Source: Rheum nobile
Lineage: Eukaryota > Streptophyta > Magnoliopsida > Caryophyllales > Polygonaceae
Length of the DNA stretch: 64,000 nt
Assembly (NCBI GenBank): GCA_027886185.1
Contig: WOAB01000052.1
Location: 1,116,001-1,180,000, forward strand
Direction of reading: 5' to 3'
Below the pieces are notes generated by a model that saw only the letters and a list, made by a program, of their open reading frames with translations, ran no database searches and was not told the origin of the DNA. The position numbers and the translations under genes were made by a program. Each line of letters opens with the position of its first letter. Within the stretch, counting starts at the first letter, position 1. Positions 1-10,031 of this stretch are shown here, piece after piece.

Positions 1-2
1 TC

Positions 3-716
3 ACTACTGAACGCGAGGAGGAACGCGTTCACCAATTTCTCATCGGTCTTGACGATGCATCTTCCGGTGCCCTTCGTTCAAATCTTCTATCTCAGGATCC
101 TCTCCCACTGATAAATCGCGTTTACGCGTTAGTCGTTCAGGAGGAAAGTCTGAAATCCATGGTCTCCTCTAGAGACACATCCACCGACAACCATGCCCTC
201 GTTGCTCGCAGTTTCGGATCGGCCCCCAAAGACAAATCCGACAAAAAGAACCTAACTTGTTCGCACTGCGGGAAGAAGGGGCATGACACGACCACATGCT
301 TTAAATCCATGGCTATCCTGACTGGCTGAAGGAAAAGCTTGCTACTGGCCGCGGCTCCTCGTCATCATCCGGAGATAGCAAACCTCCCGTTCCTCCCGCT
401 GGCCATGGGCAAGGACGCGGCTCCGGCTCTGCCAACGCTGTCCAACCATCCACACCGTCTTCTACCCCTGGCACGCAACTCCACTCCAATGATCGTCAAG
501 CCTTCGGCCCTGCGTTGAATGATGATCAATGGGCTGCCGTCCTCAAAATGTACAACAACATGACAGTCCCCTCTGACAAGTCTGGTAAGCTCCACTCCTG
601 GATTCTTGACACTGGTGCCTCATATCACATGACTGGCGATGTCAACTTTCTCCAGGACCTTGTTTCTATTCCACCCATCGCTATTAAATTGCCGGATGGC
701 AAGATTGCATACATCA
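3..716 (+). pseudogene. Copia A gag C-terminus and start of protease
   Basis: Frame 3 from the window start reads the end of a copia Gag, with a CCHC zinc knuckle around 268-309 (C-x2-C-x4-H-x4-C, nucleocapsid function, binds genomic RNA). Right after it, near 306, the frame shifts by one base; the downstream frame resumes with the usual HGYPDW motif and a Gly/Ser/Pro-rich linker. The aspartic protease motif WILDTGASYHM follows at about 598-630, with the catalytic DTGA intact. The coding sequence stops abruptly at 716, where the Tat element is inserted, and continues at 10705. The shift plus the insertion make this copy unable to express a full polyprotein. Confidence 0.85.
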
Positions 717-1389
717 TGTTTTGGGGCGAAAAGATCGGACGACCTAAATCGCCTTAGACGGGGTGACTAGTCGATCGGATGATAGAAAACAATCCAAACC
801 AAGCAAATAATAGATAAACAAAGAGTAAATGTATAATAACGAGATGATTCTATTAGATGTCATGTTAATCGGATCGAATCGAGGTACAACTTATCGTAAT
901 TTAGACCGAGTGGTCGTGTAGGACCCGACCGGTGACTTTTAGGCGGCGACCGACGGAGAGTAACCGTAAACAATTGCTAGAGAGCTAAGCGGGGAGCGTA
1001 AGTGTTGTTCTGATCTGTTTCTGAGCCAGAATGCTTGTGTCCTCAGCGTAATTGTGTGCCTTCTCGCCTTATCTTCCTCGTCGTCCAAAAATGGTAAGTC
1101 CTTTTCCTTTGTTGCCGTTATATTTATTGCCATATATTTTATCTTCAATGATGGGAGTAATGGTGAAGATTATGCCATTAAATCTATGTAATTACGGTGG
1201 TTTGAATGTCGTGGCCGTTGCGTGATCTGGGCATTTAATGCATGGCGAGATTCTCGCGATCCTGTCGGAGGGCATTCGACCAGTGAAGTCTCGTCGCCTC
1301 CTCTGGGCTTTTCCTTTGTTCTTCCGATCTGCAGTGGGCTTGGGCTCGATTCACCCGACTCGTCTTCTCCGGGGATGACAGGCCCAACA
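717..1389 (-). repeat. Tat element 3' LTR
   Basis: 673 bp, starting TGTTTTGGGG and ending GGCCCAACA on the + strand. It aligns without length change to 10032-10704 with about 12 substitutions, mostly transitions. A possible TATA sequence for - strand transcription lies near 1125-1140. The body of Copia A is interrupted exactly at its left edge. Confidence 0.93.
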
Positions 1390-1405
1390 ATAGCCCCAAG
1401 TTGCC
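1390..1405 (-). other. Tat polypurine tract
   Basis: Read on the - strand, the bases next to the 3' LTR are purine-rich with a GGGG run (ACTTGGGGCTAT), the expected site for plus-strand priming in reverse transcription. Confidence 0.6.
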
Positions 1406-1701
1406 TTGGGCTTTCGGTTTAAGCAAGGAAAGTGGAATCCGAGGCAACTTCCGAAAACACGATCTCCACCATCCTTTTTTGGTGCGTTTGCTCAGGGCTA
1501 CGTGGCGTGTGATCGGGGCATGATGCGACGCCTCTGCAAATCTTCACTTCCCTCCATAAATTCGGAGTAGAGGGAATCGATTAGTCTTCATCCCATCTTC
1601 CTTTGCAAGTTTCTTCTGGTAAGCTTCTCGGTCTCTCTCGCCATAGTTTTCTGATTTCTCTAGTCATAGCTCTTTGATCTCTCTCTCTTTCCATTCTCGA
1701 A
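1406..1701 (+). promoter_or_regulatory. Upstream region of the antisense gene in the Tat element
   Basis: No coding signal is visible. A TATA-like CCATAAATT lies near 1554, about 145 bases before the ATG at 1702, and pyrimidine-rich CTCTCT runs follow at 1631-1690, as in plant 5' leaders. The promoter role is inference only. Confidence 0.3.
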
Positions 1702-3629
1702 ATGGTTTCCATCGAGGCTTCTGAGTCATCGAAGACTCTTTCCGATTCTCGTGAAGGCGAAACTCCTCCTCGTTTCATTTTGAAGGAGTCGGATGCATTG
1801 ACTAGCACTTTGTCCCAGGCGGAGCTGGATCAAGTTCTCCAAGTCGGGGGCTTTCCACCGGAGACGGTCGCCAGGTTGCCTCATCCAGACGAGAGGGCCG
1901 ATGCGCGTTACGAAGGATGGATTTGCTTCTACGCATACCCGTTTAGAATAGGGCACAAATTTCCTTTCTCTCCCCTTGTCAGGGATTTTTTAGCCACTTT
2001 GGCGCTGGCGCCATGTCAAGTAATGCCTCAGGCGTGGAGAGTTCTTAGGGTTTTAGACCTTGTGAATGTTCAAACTGGGGCCGATTTTGATTTTGACGCT
2101 CTGTGGTATAACTACTTTATTGGGTCGAAGAGTTCCTGTCGCGTTCAGTTGCGTATCCGACATGGTCGGAAGCCCTTGGTGCAGAGCCCTGATGTCAACG
2201 ACCGCGGATGGGGGTCGAAGTTCTTTTTCGTCGAACGTTCTTCTTTGGAGAAGGAGGGAGAGTGTCCGTTTTTGTTGACGGAGTGACGAATCGATAGTAT
2301 GTATTTGTCTTCTCTTTCGCGTATTTTATGTGTCTTAACTCTTGCTTTAACTTTTCTTTTTTGTAGTCCCCGAACCAGAAGATCTAGAAGTGAGTAGCCG
2401 GTCGGAAGGCTTGTCGAAGATTGTCCTTGAAATTCCCGCATCTGAAAGAAAGTTTGTGAACGTCAACCTGCTGTCGACGACCCCTGCCTCTCAAGACGAC
2501 ATGTCGAATGTCTCATCGTCTCGTGCAAAAGGTAGATTCTTGACTCTAGGAGTCTTTTACTGTTTTTCGTTTTGTCGTGTACTTTAGGATTTCTCCCTTT
2601 CTGTTGTTCTGTCGTGTCAGGTTCCCCTGGTGGTCGATCGAGTGCTCGTTTGAGGGTGGCGTCAGGGAAAAGTCTGATCGAGCAGAGGAAGGCGGCGGCC
2701 AAAGCCGCGTCAAGCAAACCAGATCTGGTGGATCTGACGATTCCAGTCAAGACTGGCTCTAAGAGGAAGGCGAGCGCTCGCCCTGAAGACATCAAGGTGA
2801 AGGACATCCCTAGGAAGAAGAGTGCGACCGCTGAGGGGGTCGGCAAGATCGATGCCGTCGGACAGTCGATCGCCGACCTTTTTCGCGCTCAGGACCCGAC
2901 TTTGAAGTCGGAAGTTAAGGATGTCTCCCCTCTAGACTGCATTGGTGAAGCGGGATGCTCCGCGTGGAGGGTGAATTGCCCTTTGTTCTTGTTTTTATGT
3001 TTCTTTTTGCTCGACCGCGTTTCTTGATTGTGTTTTTGTGTTGTCGTGTGTCTTTCTGTCAGGCCTTCCAGTATTTCTTGGGAGCTTACTCCGGTGTTCA
3101 GGCGATGCTTGTCAAGGCCGAGGACAGGGCTGCTAGGTCAGAGTCCGACCTTGCGTCTTTGAGGACCAAGCTGGAGGGAGCGGAGAGTCGCTGCCGTGAG
3201 ACTGAGCGTCGCCTCACCAGGGAGCTGAAGAGTTGTCAAGAAGAGCTGGTCGCAAGTCGGAGGGGGTTTGAAGAGTGTCGATCAGGCGTCGAGGAGGAGG
3301 TGAAGCGGGCTCGGATTGCCGATGGCCAGATTGCTGGCGATGGTGGGGCCTTTTATGCTGTGAAGTCGCGCATCGAGATGATCGAAGAGTTCAACGAGGG
3401 CAAGCATGAGCTATGGGACCTGAAAGAGGAGAAGGAGACTCTGGACTCCATGTTCCCAAAGGGCAATCCTGGTCAGGAGCTGTTTTGCTTGGCCGGCGTC
3501 GGAGAAGAGGCCGTGGATGAAGGCACCGATGAGGACGAGGCCCATCCTGGCGGTGTCGAGCCGACTGACGAGATAGCATCTCTGGAGCCAGCCCCTGCGG
3601 AAGGTAATGCCATTGTCCCCGACGTCTAA
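1702..3629 (+). CDS. Antisense four-exon gene of the Tat element (PF04195-like domain plus coiled coil)
   Basis: This gene runs opposite to gag-pol. Visible exons are 1702-2296, 2367-2531, 2621-2970 and 3063-3629; each junction has GT donor and AG acceptor bases (for example GTATGT at 2297 and TTTTGTAG before 2367) and all join in one frame. Exon 1 encodes a domain with FYAYPFRIG and LAPCQVMPQAWR-like segments, resembling the plant 'putative gypsy type transposon' family (Pfam PF04195, by memory). Exon 3 carries a basic KRKAS/PRKKSA stretch that could be a nuclear signal. Exon 4 is a long heptad-like coiled coil with an acidic tail. The only break is TGA at 2284-2286, 10 bases before the exon 1 donor, explainable by CGA to TGA. 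The biological role is unknown; antisense extra ORFs are known in Tat elements. Confidence 0.72.
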
Positions 3630-4384
3630 TTTGTTTTCTTTGCGTAGTATGACTTCGTTTTCCCCACCTGTGTATGGGTTTGAATATTATGTGTTTTGGC
3701 GGCCCGTCCACCATCGCGGGTCGTAGGATATTTCTGAATGATTGTTGGTAAAGTCCTACAGATGTGTAGGCAGACAATGTGTTTTGGCGACCCGTCCACC
3801 ATCGCGGGTCGCGTATTTGTATAAAAATGCTTTTATTTCGATGCAATTGTATTTTTACATATAGAATCGTATGCTTGTTTGTTTCATACATGTTCGTCAG
3901 ACCTTCAAGGAAGTTGTCGACGACGTTTTGTATTTCGTGTATGTCGGTTTCACCCGTATGCTCCGTTGAGTGGGGTTTCACCGTGTGTATGTATATAGAG
4001 CAGGCCTGCGATGTGTTTTTGTATGTGTTAGTCATGACATTATGCCGGGGAGGTAAGCAATATGTTTTATTGTGTAGATGTAATAAGGTGTTGTACCTTA
4101 TGTTTTGTGTAAGGCAGGCGGTGTACCGATGTGCCTGTGTTGTCATCTCCCCGTGTTCCGATCGATCGTGTAATGTAATGTAAGCGCTTTTTTGCGGATG
4201 ACGGGATCCAATGTAAATGCTATTCTGCATTTGTGTTTTTGTAAGGAGGAAATCCTCGCTTAGTGTCAGATGATGACATGTAAAAGATGATAGCGATGTA
4301 TATGCGATAGCATGCGGTATGTATGTGACAGGTAGCAATGTATATGCGAGGTATAAGATTTGTGTGATGTTTTACCTCATTGGT
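3630..4384 (+). other. Non-coding spacer between antisense gene and integrase end
   Basis: About 750 bases between the stop of the antisense gene and the convergent end of integrase. It holds a 35-bp direct repeat (separate entry) and T/G-rich sequence with many TATG repeats near 4280-4350. It probably supplies the 3' end of the antisense transcript. No conserved reading frame is seen. Confidence 0.5.
3689..3811 (+). repeat. 35-bp direct repeat, two copies 88 bp apart, with hairpin potential
   Basis: Copies at 3689-3723 and 3777-3811 share ATGTGTTTTGGC(G)-CCGTCCACCATCGCGGGTCG with one change. The second copy can fold through GACCCG and CGGGTC arms. They lie just past the stop of the antisense gene. 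Confidence 0.8.
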
Positions 4385-5473
4385 TCAGAAATGGTAGAGT
4401 CTTAGATGTGCTGCGTTCCAACTCCTCGGGATCGGTTGTCCGTCTTTATCCTTTAACTGACATGCTCCCTGTCCGACCACTTCGGTGATCAAGTAAGGTC
4501 CTTCCCACTGTGGCGCTAGCTTTCCGTCGGATGAGTTCTTAGTGTTCTGGAAAATTTTCCTGAGGACCCAGTCTCCGACCTTGAATGCCTTGATTCGGAC
4601 GTTCTTGTTGTAGCTCCTTGCGACTTGTTGTTGGAACCTGACCATCCTGATTGGGGCTTTCTCTCTGAGCTCGTCCGCTGTGTCCAGATTGTGTGCTAGT
4701 TCGATGTCGTTTTGTTCATTTGTCTGAAGGTTACAACGAGCGGTCGGAACCAGTAACTCAGCCGGGATGACCGCCTCACTCCCATAGATGAGAGAGAAAG
4801 GCGATTGCTCGGTCGCATTCTTTGGAGTAGTCCTGTCGGACCAGAGAATAAGTGGGAGTTCATCTTTCCATTTTCCTTTAGCCCCTGTGAGGCGTTTCTT
4901 GAGGTTGTTGATAATGATCTTGTTGCTGGATTTGGCTTGTCCATTGGATTGCGGATTCCGAGGTGTGTATGTGACCAACTTGATGTTCCATTGGTCGCAG
5001 AAGGCTCGAGTCTTATGACTGATGAATTGGGAGCCATTGTCACACACGATTTCTGATGGGATGCCAAATCTGCACAAGATATTGCGTTTTATGAATGAAA
5101 TGACGTGTTGATCTTTTACCTCTCTGTAGGCTTCGGCTTCGATCCATTTAGAGAAGTAGTCCATCATGGCAAGGAAAAAGACTCTTTGACCCGATGCGGG
5201 AGAGAGCTTTCCGACAATGTCCATTCCCCATCTCATAAAGGGCCATGGAGCCAGGGTCGGATGGAGGAGCTCCGAAGGCTGATGATGGACGGGTGCGTGC
5301 CGCTGACAGGCGTCGCACTTCTTGGTGTATTCCATGGCGTCTTTGTTCATCGTTGGCCAATAGTACCCGTTTCGTAGGGCTTTTCCCGAGAGGCTTCGTC
5401 CGCCGGTGTGGTTGCCACACTCCCCTTCGTGCAACGATTGTAAGATACGTCCAATTTCTGGAGTCTTGAGGCA
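4385..5473 (-). pseudogene. Tat integrase, separated from RT by a TGA codon
   Basis: Continuation of the pol frame after TGA at 5474-5476. It encodes the integrase that inserts the cDNA: zinc-binding H/H and CDAC motif at about 5310-5420, then the catalytic core (GMDIVGKL, CDNGSQF, QSNGQAK), and the C-terminal region with WEGPY and HLRLYHF ending at 4385. No other stop or shift is seen in 363 codons. The upstream stop is one base from an arginine codon (CGA to TGA), so it looks like a point lesion and not a programmed signal. Convergent to the antisense gene. Confidence 0.88.
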
Positions 5474-7681
5474 TCATAGGAGTAGTCCTGTAACAGATCT
5501 TTTGTACAAGGTGTTATCTATGATATCGTAAGAGAGTGCTTGTACCTTGAGCCTTTTTGCTTCTGTCTTGTCGTCGGGTAGGATGCCGTCTTTCAACCAT
5601 GTAATATAAGGTAGTATCCAGTCGTCATTGGTGTCGACGATGTCTTCTTCTGGTCGATCGCCTATTTCCATGGCGACGAGTTCTTCAAGCGATGTTGTTG
5701 ACTCGACGGATGTCCTTAGGACGGCTGGCGTCATGATGTGGGCCAATGGTATGTGTGGAAATTCCTTCGGGTCTAGGACAGATCCTAGATTAGCGAGTGC
5801 GTCAGCTTGGGAGTTAAGATCCCTGGGCACTTGTCTGATGTTGAATGTTTGGAATTGTCCGATCAGTTTCTTTGCTACCTCCAGGTAGGCTATCATTCTG
5901 GCGTCCTTGGCATTATACGCCCCTTGTATCTGGTTTACGACTAGCAGAGAGTCGCAAACGACTTCGATCTCTCGGACCCCTAGGTCGCGAGCCAAGATGA
6001 GTCCGAATATGAGTGCTTCGTATTCAGCTTTGTTGTTAGTCGCATCCCATTCACATCTGACAGCTTGAGCTATCTTGTCTCCTTGTGGCGATTTTAGCAC
6101 GACCCCTAGCCCCGATCCTCTGGCATTCGATGCCCCGTCTGTGTGGAGCTCCCATGTACCTGCCTCGTCTGTCACGAGTAGTTGTGTTGCTTCTTTTGTG
6201 GCTTCTTGCTCTAGGGTCGAACTGAAATCGGCCACAAAGTCGGCTAAGGCTTGCGACTTGATCGCTGTCCTGGGCTCGTATTCGATGTCGTAACCGCTGA
6301 GGTGTATGGCCCATTTGGTCATTCGTCCTGTGAACTCAGGTTTCCTCATGATAGCTCTCATGGGATGATTAGTGCGAACAGTAATAGTATGGGATTCGAA
6401 ATATGGTTTGAGTTTGTTCGAAGCCATTACCAATGATAGCACGAGCTTTTCAAGTGACGAATATCTTGTTTCAGCTGGTAACAGCGTCCGACTGACGTAG
6501 TATATTGGCGACTGTTTGCCATTCTCCTCTCTGACCAGTACTGCGCTTACGGCTGATTCTGACACTACAAGATAAAGAAATAAGGGATCGTCGCCTTTGG
6601 GTTTGGCTAGTAACACGGGACTGGCCAGATACTCTTTGAGGTTTTGGAACGCTGCTTCGTGTTCTTCCGTCCATTGAAAGGACTTGTTCTTCTTGAGTGC
6701 GTCGTGGAAGGGTTTGCACTTGTCGGATGATTTGGAGATGAATCTGTTCAGAGCTGCTATCCGACCTGTGAGCTTCTGTACGTCTTTGACGCATCGGGGG
6801 GATCGAAGGTTGATGAGAGCCTTGATTTGTTCTGGGCTGGCCTCTACTCCTCTTTGTGTCACCATGTATCCTAAGAACTTCCCTGACGACACTCCGAAGG
6901 AGCATTTAGTAGGGTTTAGTTTTATGTTGTACCTTTTGAGCACCTTGAAGCTGTCGCGTAGGTGGTCTATGTGATCTTCTTTCTTTTTGGACTTGACCAA
7001 CATGTCGTCTATGTAGACTTCCATTGTGTCTCCGATTTGGTCTTTGAACATTTTGTTGACTAGTCGTTGATACGTAGCCCCTGCATTTTTCAGACCACAG
7101 GGCATTACTTGGTAACAATAGATACCTTGGCTGGTGATGAATGCTATTTTTTCTTGATCGTCGGGTTCCATAAGGATCTGATTGTAACCGCTGAAAGCGT
7201 CCATGAAGGTAAGCATTTTGTGCCCCGCTGTGGCATCGACCATGGAGTCAATATGGGGTAGAGGGAACGAGTCCTTGGGACAAGCCTTGTTGAGGTCTGT
7301 GAAGTCGATGCAAACTCTCCATTTGCCGTTCTTCTTCCGGACTACGACCACGTTGGCTAGCCATTCAGGATAGTGGACCTCCATGATCTTTCCTGTTTCC
7401 AATAAGCTTTTGACTTCGTCGTCGACTATCTTGTTTCGCTCGGGGGCGAACTTCCTGCATTTTTGCTTGACAGGGGGATGAGATGGATCCACATTTAATT
7501 TATGAGTAATAACGTTTGGAGATATTCCGACCATATCCTCATGCGACCATGCAAAACAGTCGACATTGGCCCTGAGAAAGTCAAGAAGTTGTTGTCTGGT
7601 CGAATCGTCCAAGTCCGACCCGACCCTTACCGTTTGGTTTGGCTTTGAAGGGTCTAGTGTGATTTCATCGAGTTTTTCCAT
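5474..7681 (-). CDS. Tat pol: reverse transcriptase, RNase H and second RNase H
   Basis: 735 codons from ATG at 7681. RT (about residues 60-260) has the FMDAFSGYNQI and YIDDML catalytic motifs. A gypsy RNase H follows (about 350-480, ending SQALADFVADF). A second RNase H of archaeal type lies at about 508-640 (ELHTDGASN, NNKAEYEAL, CDSLLVVNQ, SQADALANL), the feature that defines the Tat clade. The start of the integrase zinc region is at the C-terminus. The frame is the same as gag: 15 codons separate the gag TAG (7727-7729) from this ATG, so the protein was either fused by readthrough or the TAG is a lesion. The copy is otherwise intact in RT and both RNase H domains. Confidence 0.93.
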   Translation of the reverse strand: MEKLDEITLDPSKPNQTVRVGSDLDDSTRQQLLDFLRANVDCFAWSHEDMVGISPNVITHKLNVDPSHPPVKQKCRKFAPERNKIVDDEVKSLLETGKIMEVHYPEWLANVVVVRKKNGKWRVCIDFTDLNKACPKDSFPLPHIDSMVDATAGHKMLTFMDAFSGYNQILMEPDDQEKIAFITSQGIYCYQVMPCGLKNAGATYQRLVNKMFKDQIGDTMEVYIDDMLVKSKKKEDHIDHLRDSFKVLKRYNIKLNPTKCSFGVSSGKFLGYMVTQRGVEASPEQIKALINLRSPRCVKDVQKLTGRIAALNRFISKSSDKCKPFHDALKKNKSFQWTEEHEAAFQNLKEYLASPVLLAKPKGDDPLFLYLVVSESAVSAVLVREENGKQSPIYYVSRTLLPAETRYSSLEKLVLSLVMASNKLKPYFESHTITVRTNHPMRAIMRKPEFTGRMTKWAIHLSGYDIEYEPRTAIKSQALADFVADFSSTLEQEATKEATQLLVTDEAGTWELHTDGASNARGSGLGVVLKSPQGDKIAQAVRCEWDATNNKAEYEALIFGLILARDLGVREIEVVCDSLLVVNQIQGAYNAKDARMIAYLEVAKKLIGQFQTFNIRQVPRDLNSQADALANLGSVLDPKEFPHIPLAHIMTPAVLRTSVESTTSLEELVAMEIGDRPEEDIVDTNDDWILPYITWLKDGILPDDKTEAKRLKVQALSYDIIDNTLYKRSVTGLLL

Positions 7682-7726
7682 TTTTGGTTCGACGTACCGA
7701 CTAGGCCCTTCGCCGCTCTGTGGTTG

Positions 7727-9976
7727 CTATGCGGTCTTGTGTTCGACTGCGGTCTTCATGGAAGCGACGTAGCATTCTTTTACGGTCCTTTGATCTCCTT
7801 TGATTTCCTGGACTCCCCATTCAGTGGGGAATTTGATGACTTGATGATATGTCGAAGGTACTTCCTTCATAGCGTGTATCCATGGCCTGCCAAGAATACA
7901 ATTATAGGGAGACGGACAGTCTAGGACTAAGAATTTCACCTGTTGGTTGATTCCCCCAGCGTATGTGGTTAGAATGATTTCACCAGTCGTATGCTTAACC
8001 TCACCGCTGAACCCGACCAGTGGGGTCGACTTCTTGATTAGGTCGTTCTCAGTCAGACCCATTTCTTTAAGTGCGTCAAGGGTCAAGAGGTTTGTCGAAC
8101 TCCCTGTATCGATTAGTACTCTCCGTATTAAACAATTACCAATGGACAAAGAGATTACCAGACCATCGTGGTGACTATCCGACCCGTCAGAGTCGGACTC
8201 ATTGAATGTGACCGTCGGAAGGTTGGAAGTCCTCCTTGGCTTGAATTCCGATGTCTCGGGCTTGTCGCCCTTGCTTTCCTTGGCATGTCGCTTAGCCGCG
8301 GAGTATGTGTTCCCACATATGTCCGATCCACCTGAAATGGTATTGACAACTTTTGTATGGACGAGAGATAGGGGTTTGTTCTGTTTTATCTGATCTCGAC
8401 GTTCCATGGTAGCCTTTGCCCGCTCTGAGATTATGTCGCGTAAGAGCCCCTGTGAGAGCAGCCTAGTGACTTCCTTCCATAGGGCGATGCACTCGTCGGT
8501 CGAATGACCATGGTCGCCGTGGAATTCGCACCATCGACTCATGTCCTTCTTGACATCCGGTCGGTCGCTCTTTCGGGGCCATCTTACCTCTTTTCCATAT
8601 TTGTCGAAACTCTTGATGAGCTCCGACACGAAAACATTGAAATTATAAGACTGGACCCTAGGAGGCAACGCCGGACCGTCTCTCCATTCCTGTGACCTGT
8701 CTTGGAAAGAGTTTACCTGATTTGGTTCGTTTCGATTACGAGAATAGGGATGAGATCGTCTGTCTCGACGGTTGTCGGAGGGATGTTTACGGTCGGATGG
8801 ATCGGGTCCGCGTGAGGCTTTACGCGACTCACGGTCCTCTTCCAATCTTACCTCGGCCATGGTTTTGGCCTGTACATCTTCAAAACTTTTGCATGGGTAC
8901 TTGGTAATCTCGTCGTAGAGATTGCTGTCTTTGACCAAGCCTTGTCGGAAGGATTCGATGGAGGTTGTGATGTCACAGTGGAGAATTGCCACTTTCTCCT
9001 TATTGTACCTGTTAAGATAATTCTGAAGGGGTTCGTTATACCTTTGTGTGACTCGGTAGAGGTCACTTGATTGTCTTTCGAGTCTCCGACTGCTGGCGAA
9101 TTGACTCTTGAAAGAGTTGACCAGATCCACAAAGGATGTAATCATTCCCTGAGGCAAACGCATAAACCATGTTAGTGCGGGACCCACGAGGGTTGTGCCA
9201 AAGCTTTTGCACATGACTGCCTCGCGGCTCTCCCTTGAAACAGATGCAGCCATTAGTTTTTGTTTATAGAGAGAGATATGGTCATCTGGATCGGTGGTGC
9301 CGTCGAACGTCGCCATGTTGGGGAGATGGAACTTCTTGGGGATCTCGACCCTTGCGATTTCTTCGACGAACGGGGATTCTTCGAATCCGCCGGACGTTTC
9401 CCTCTCGATTGGTCGCGGGACTCCTGGGAGCTTGTTGAAGCGATCGTCGATCGTCTTCATGTGTCTGTCGAGCGTCTGCTGGAAAAGAGCCAGGACATCT
9501 GGCGGATTGGTAACCTGTGGTTCATCGATTCGGGTCCCAGCAGACCCGATCGGTGTGAAAAAGGTGACATGGTTAGTCGAAAATGGACTAGCGAAAGGAG
9601 TTCGAGATGTACCCTCAGTGTGTCCAGGACGTCGTATGCTCGGAGGCGTCAGCTCGATGTTGTCCATGTCGAGGCGTGTTCGGGTGCCGCCGTGGACGGG
9701 CATGTTCCTAGATCTTGAAGCCACTGACTGTACCTGCGACTTAAGAGACTCATTTTCACGAGTTAGTTGCGCGATCTCGGCTTCGGATTGGGTTGACAAA
9801 GCGGCTAGGGCTTCGGTCTTTTGGCGTTGCTGGGCTAGTTCCTCTTGAAGGGTGGCCATTTTTTGGGAAAGTTCTTGGAACTGGGTTGGAGTAGGATTTT
9901 CGGTTGTGTTTCCTACATCTTGGGTTTCGTCTTCGAGACGAAGTTCTTCGTTGTTGGTAGGTGGGTCAATAGTCAT
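7727..9976 (-). CDS. Tat gag-protease
   Basis: 749 codons from ATG at 9976, 35 bases inside the PBS. The N-terminus is a Gln/Glu-rich coiled coil (residues about 30-85). The retrotransposon gag core follows (FHLPNMATFDGTTDP, ALTWFMRLP, about residues 215-370), then an Arg/Ser-rich part. A Cys/His motif WCEFHGDHGHSTDEC (about 480) replaces the classic zinc knuckle, as in other Tat elements. The aspartic protease has catalytic DTGSS at about residue 620 and the ILGRPW flap-side motif. It ends at TAG (7727-7729), directly followed by CAA in the pol frame. Gag forms the particle, PR cleaves the polyprotein. Confidence 0.92.
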   Translation of the reverse strand: MTIDPPTNNEELRLEDETQDVGNTTENPTPTQFQELSQKMATLQEELAQQRQKTEALAALSTQSEAEIAQLTRENESLKSQVQSVASRSRNMPVHGGTRTRLDMDNIELTPPSIRRPGHTEGTSRTPFASPFSTNHVTFFTPIGSAGTRIDEPQVTNPPDVLALFQQTLDRHMKTIDDRFNKLPGVPRPIERETSGGFEESPFVEEIARVEIPKKFHLPNMATFDGTTDPDDHISLYKQKLMAASVSRESREAVMCKSFGTTLVGPALTWFMRLPQGMITSFVDLVNSFKSQFASSRRLERQSSDLYRVTQRYNEPLQNYLNRYNKEKVAILHCDITTSIESFRQGLVKDSNLYDEITKYPCKSFEDVQAKTMAEVRLEEDRESRKASRGPDPSDRKHPSDNRRDRRSHPYSRNRNEPNQVNSFQDRSQEWRDGPALPPRVQSYNFNVFVSELIKSFDKYGKEVRWPRKSDRPDVKKDMSRWCEFHGDHGHSTDECIALWKEVTRLLSQGLLRDIISERAKATMERRDQIKQNKPLSLVHTKVVNTISGGSDICGNTYSAAKRHAKESKGDKPETSEFKPRRTSNLPTVTFNESDSDGSDSHHDGLVISLSIGNCLIRRVLIDTGSSTNLLTLDALKEMGLTENDLIKKSTPLVGFSGEVKHTTGEIILTTYAGGINQQVKFLVLDCPSPYNCILGRPWIHAMKEVPSTYHQVIKFPTEWGVQEIKGDQRTVKECYVASMKTAVEHKTA

Positions 9977-10010
9977 GGTTGGAAAGTTTCGGAAGGGTGA
10001 TCGGCAAGTT

Positions 10011-10028
10011 GCCCCACGGTGGGCGCCA
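10011..10028 (-). other. Tat primer-binding site, tRNA-Lys type
   Basis: On the - strand the 18 bases TGGCGCCCACCGTGGGGC lie three bases inside the 5' LTR. They match the 3' end expected for plant tRNA-Lys plus CCA (recalled, not searched). This is where minus-strand DNA synthesis starts. Confidence 0.8.
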
Positions 10029-10031
10029 AAT

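Noticed and set aside
3391..4338. 315-codon open frame on the - strand after integrase
   Set aside because: It is the reverse complement of exon 4 and the 3' flank of the antisense gene, shows biased composition, and has no motif.
10011..10028. tRNA gene
   Set aside because: Only the 3'-end complement is present next to an LTR; it is a primer-binding site. The same holds for 14059, 25323, 37151 and 41781.
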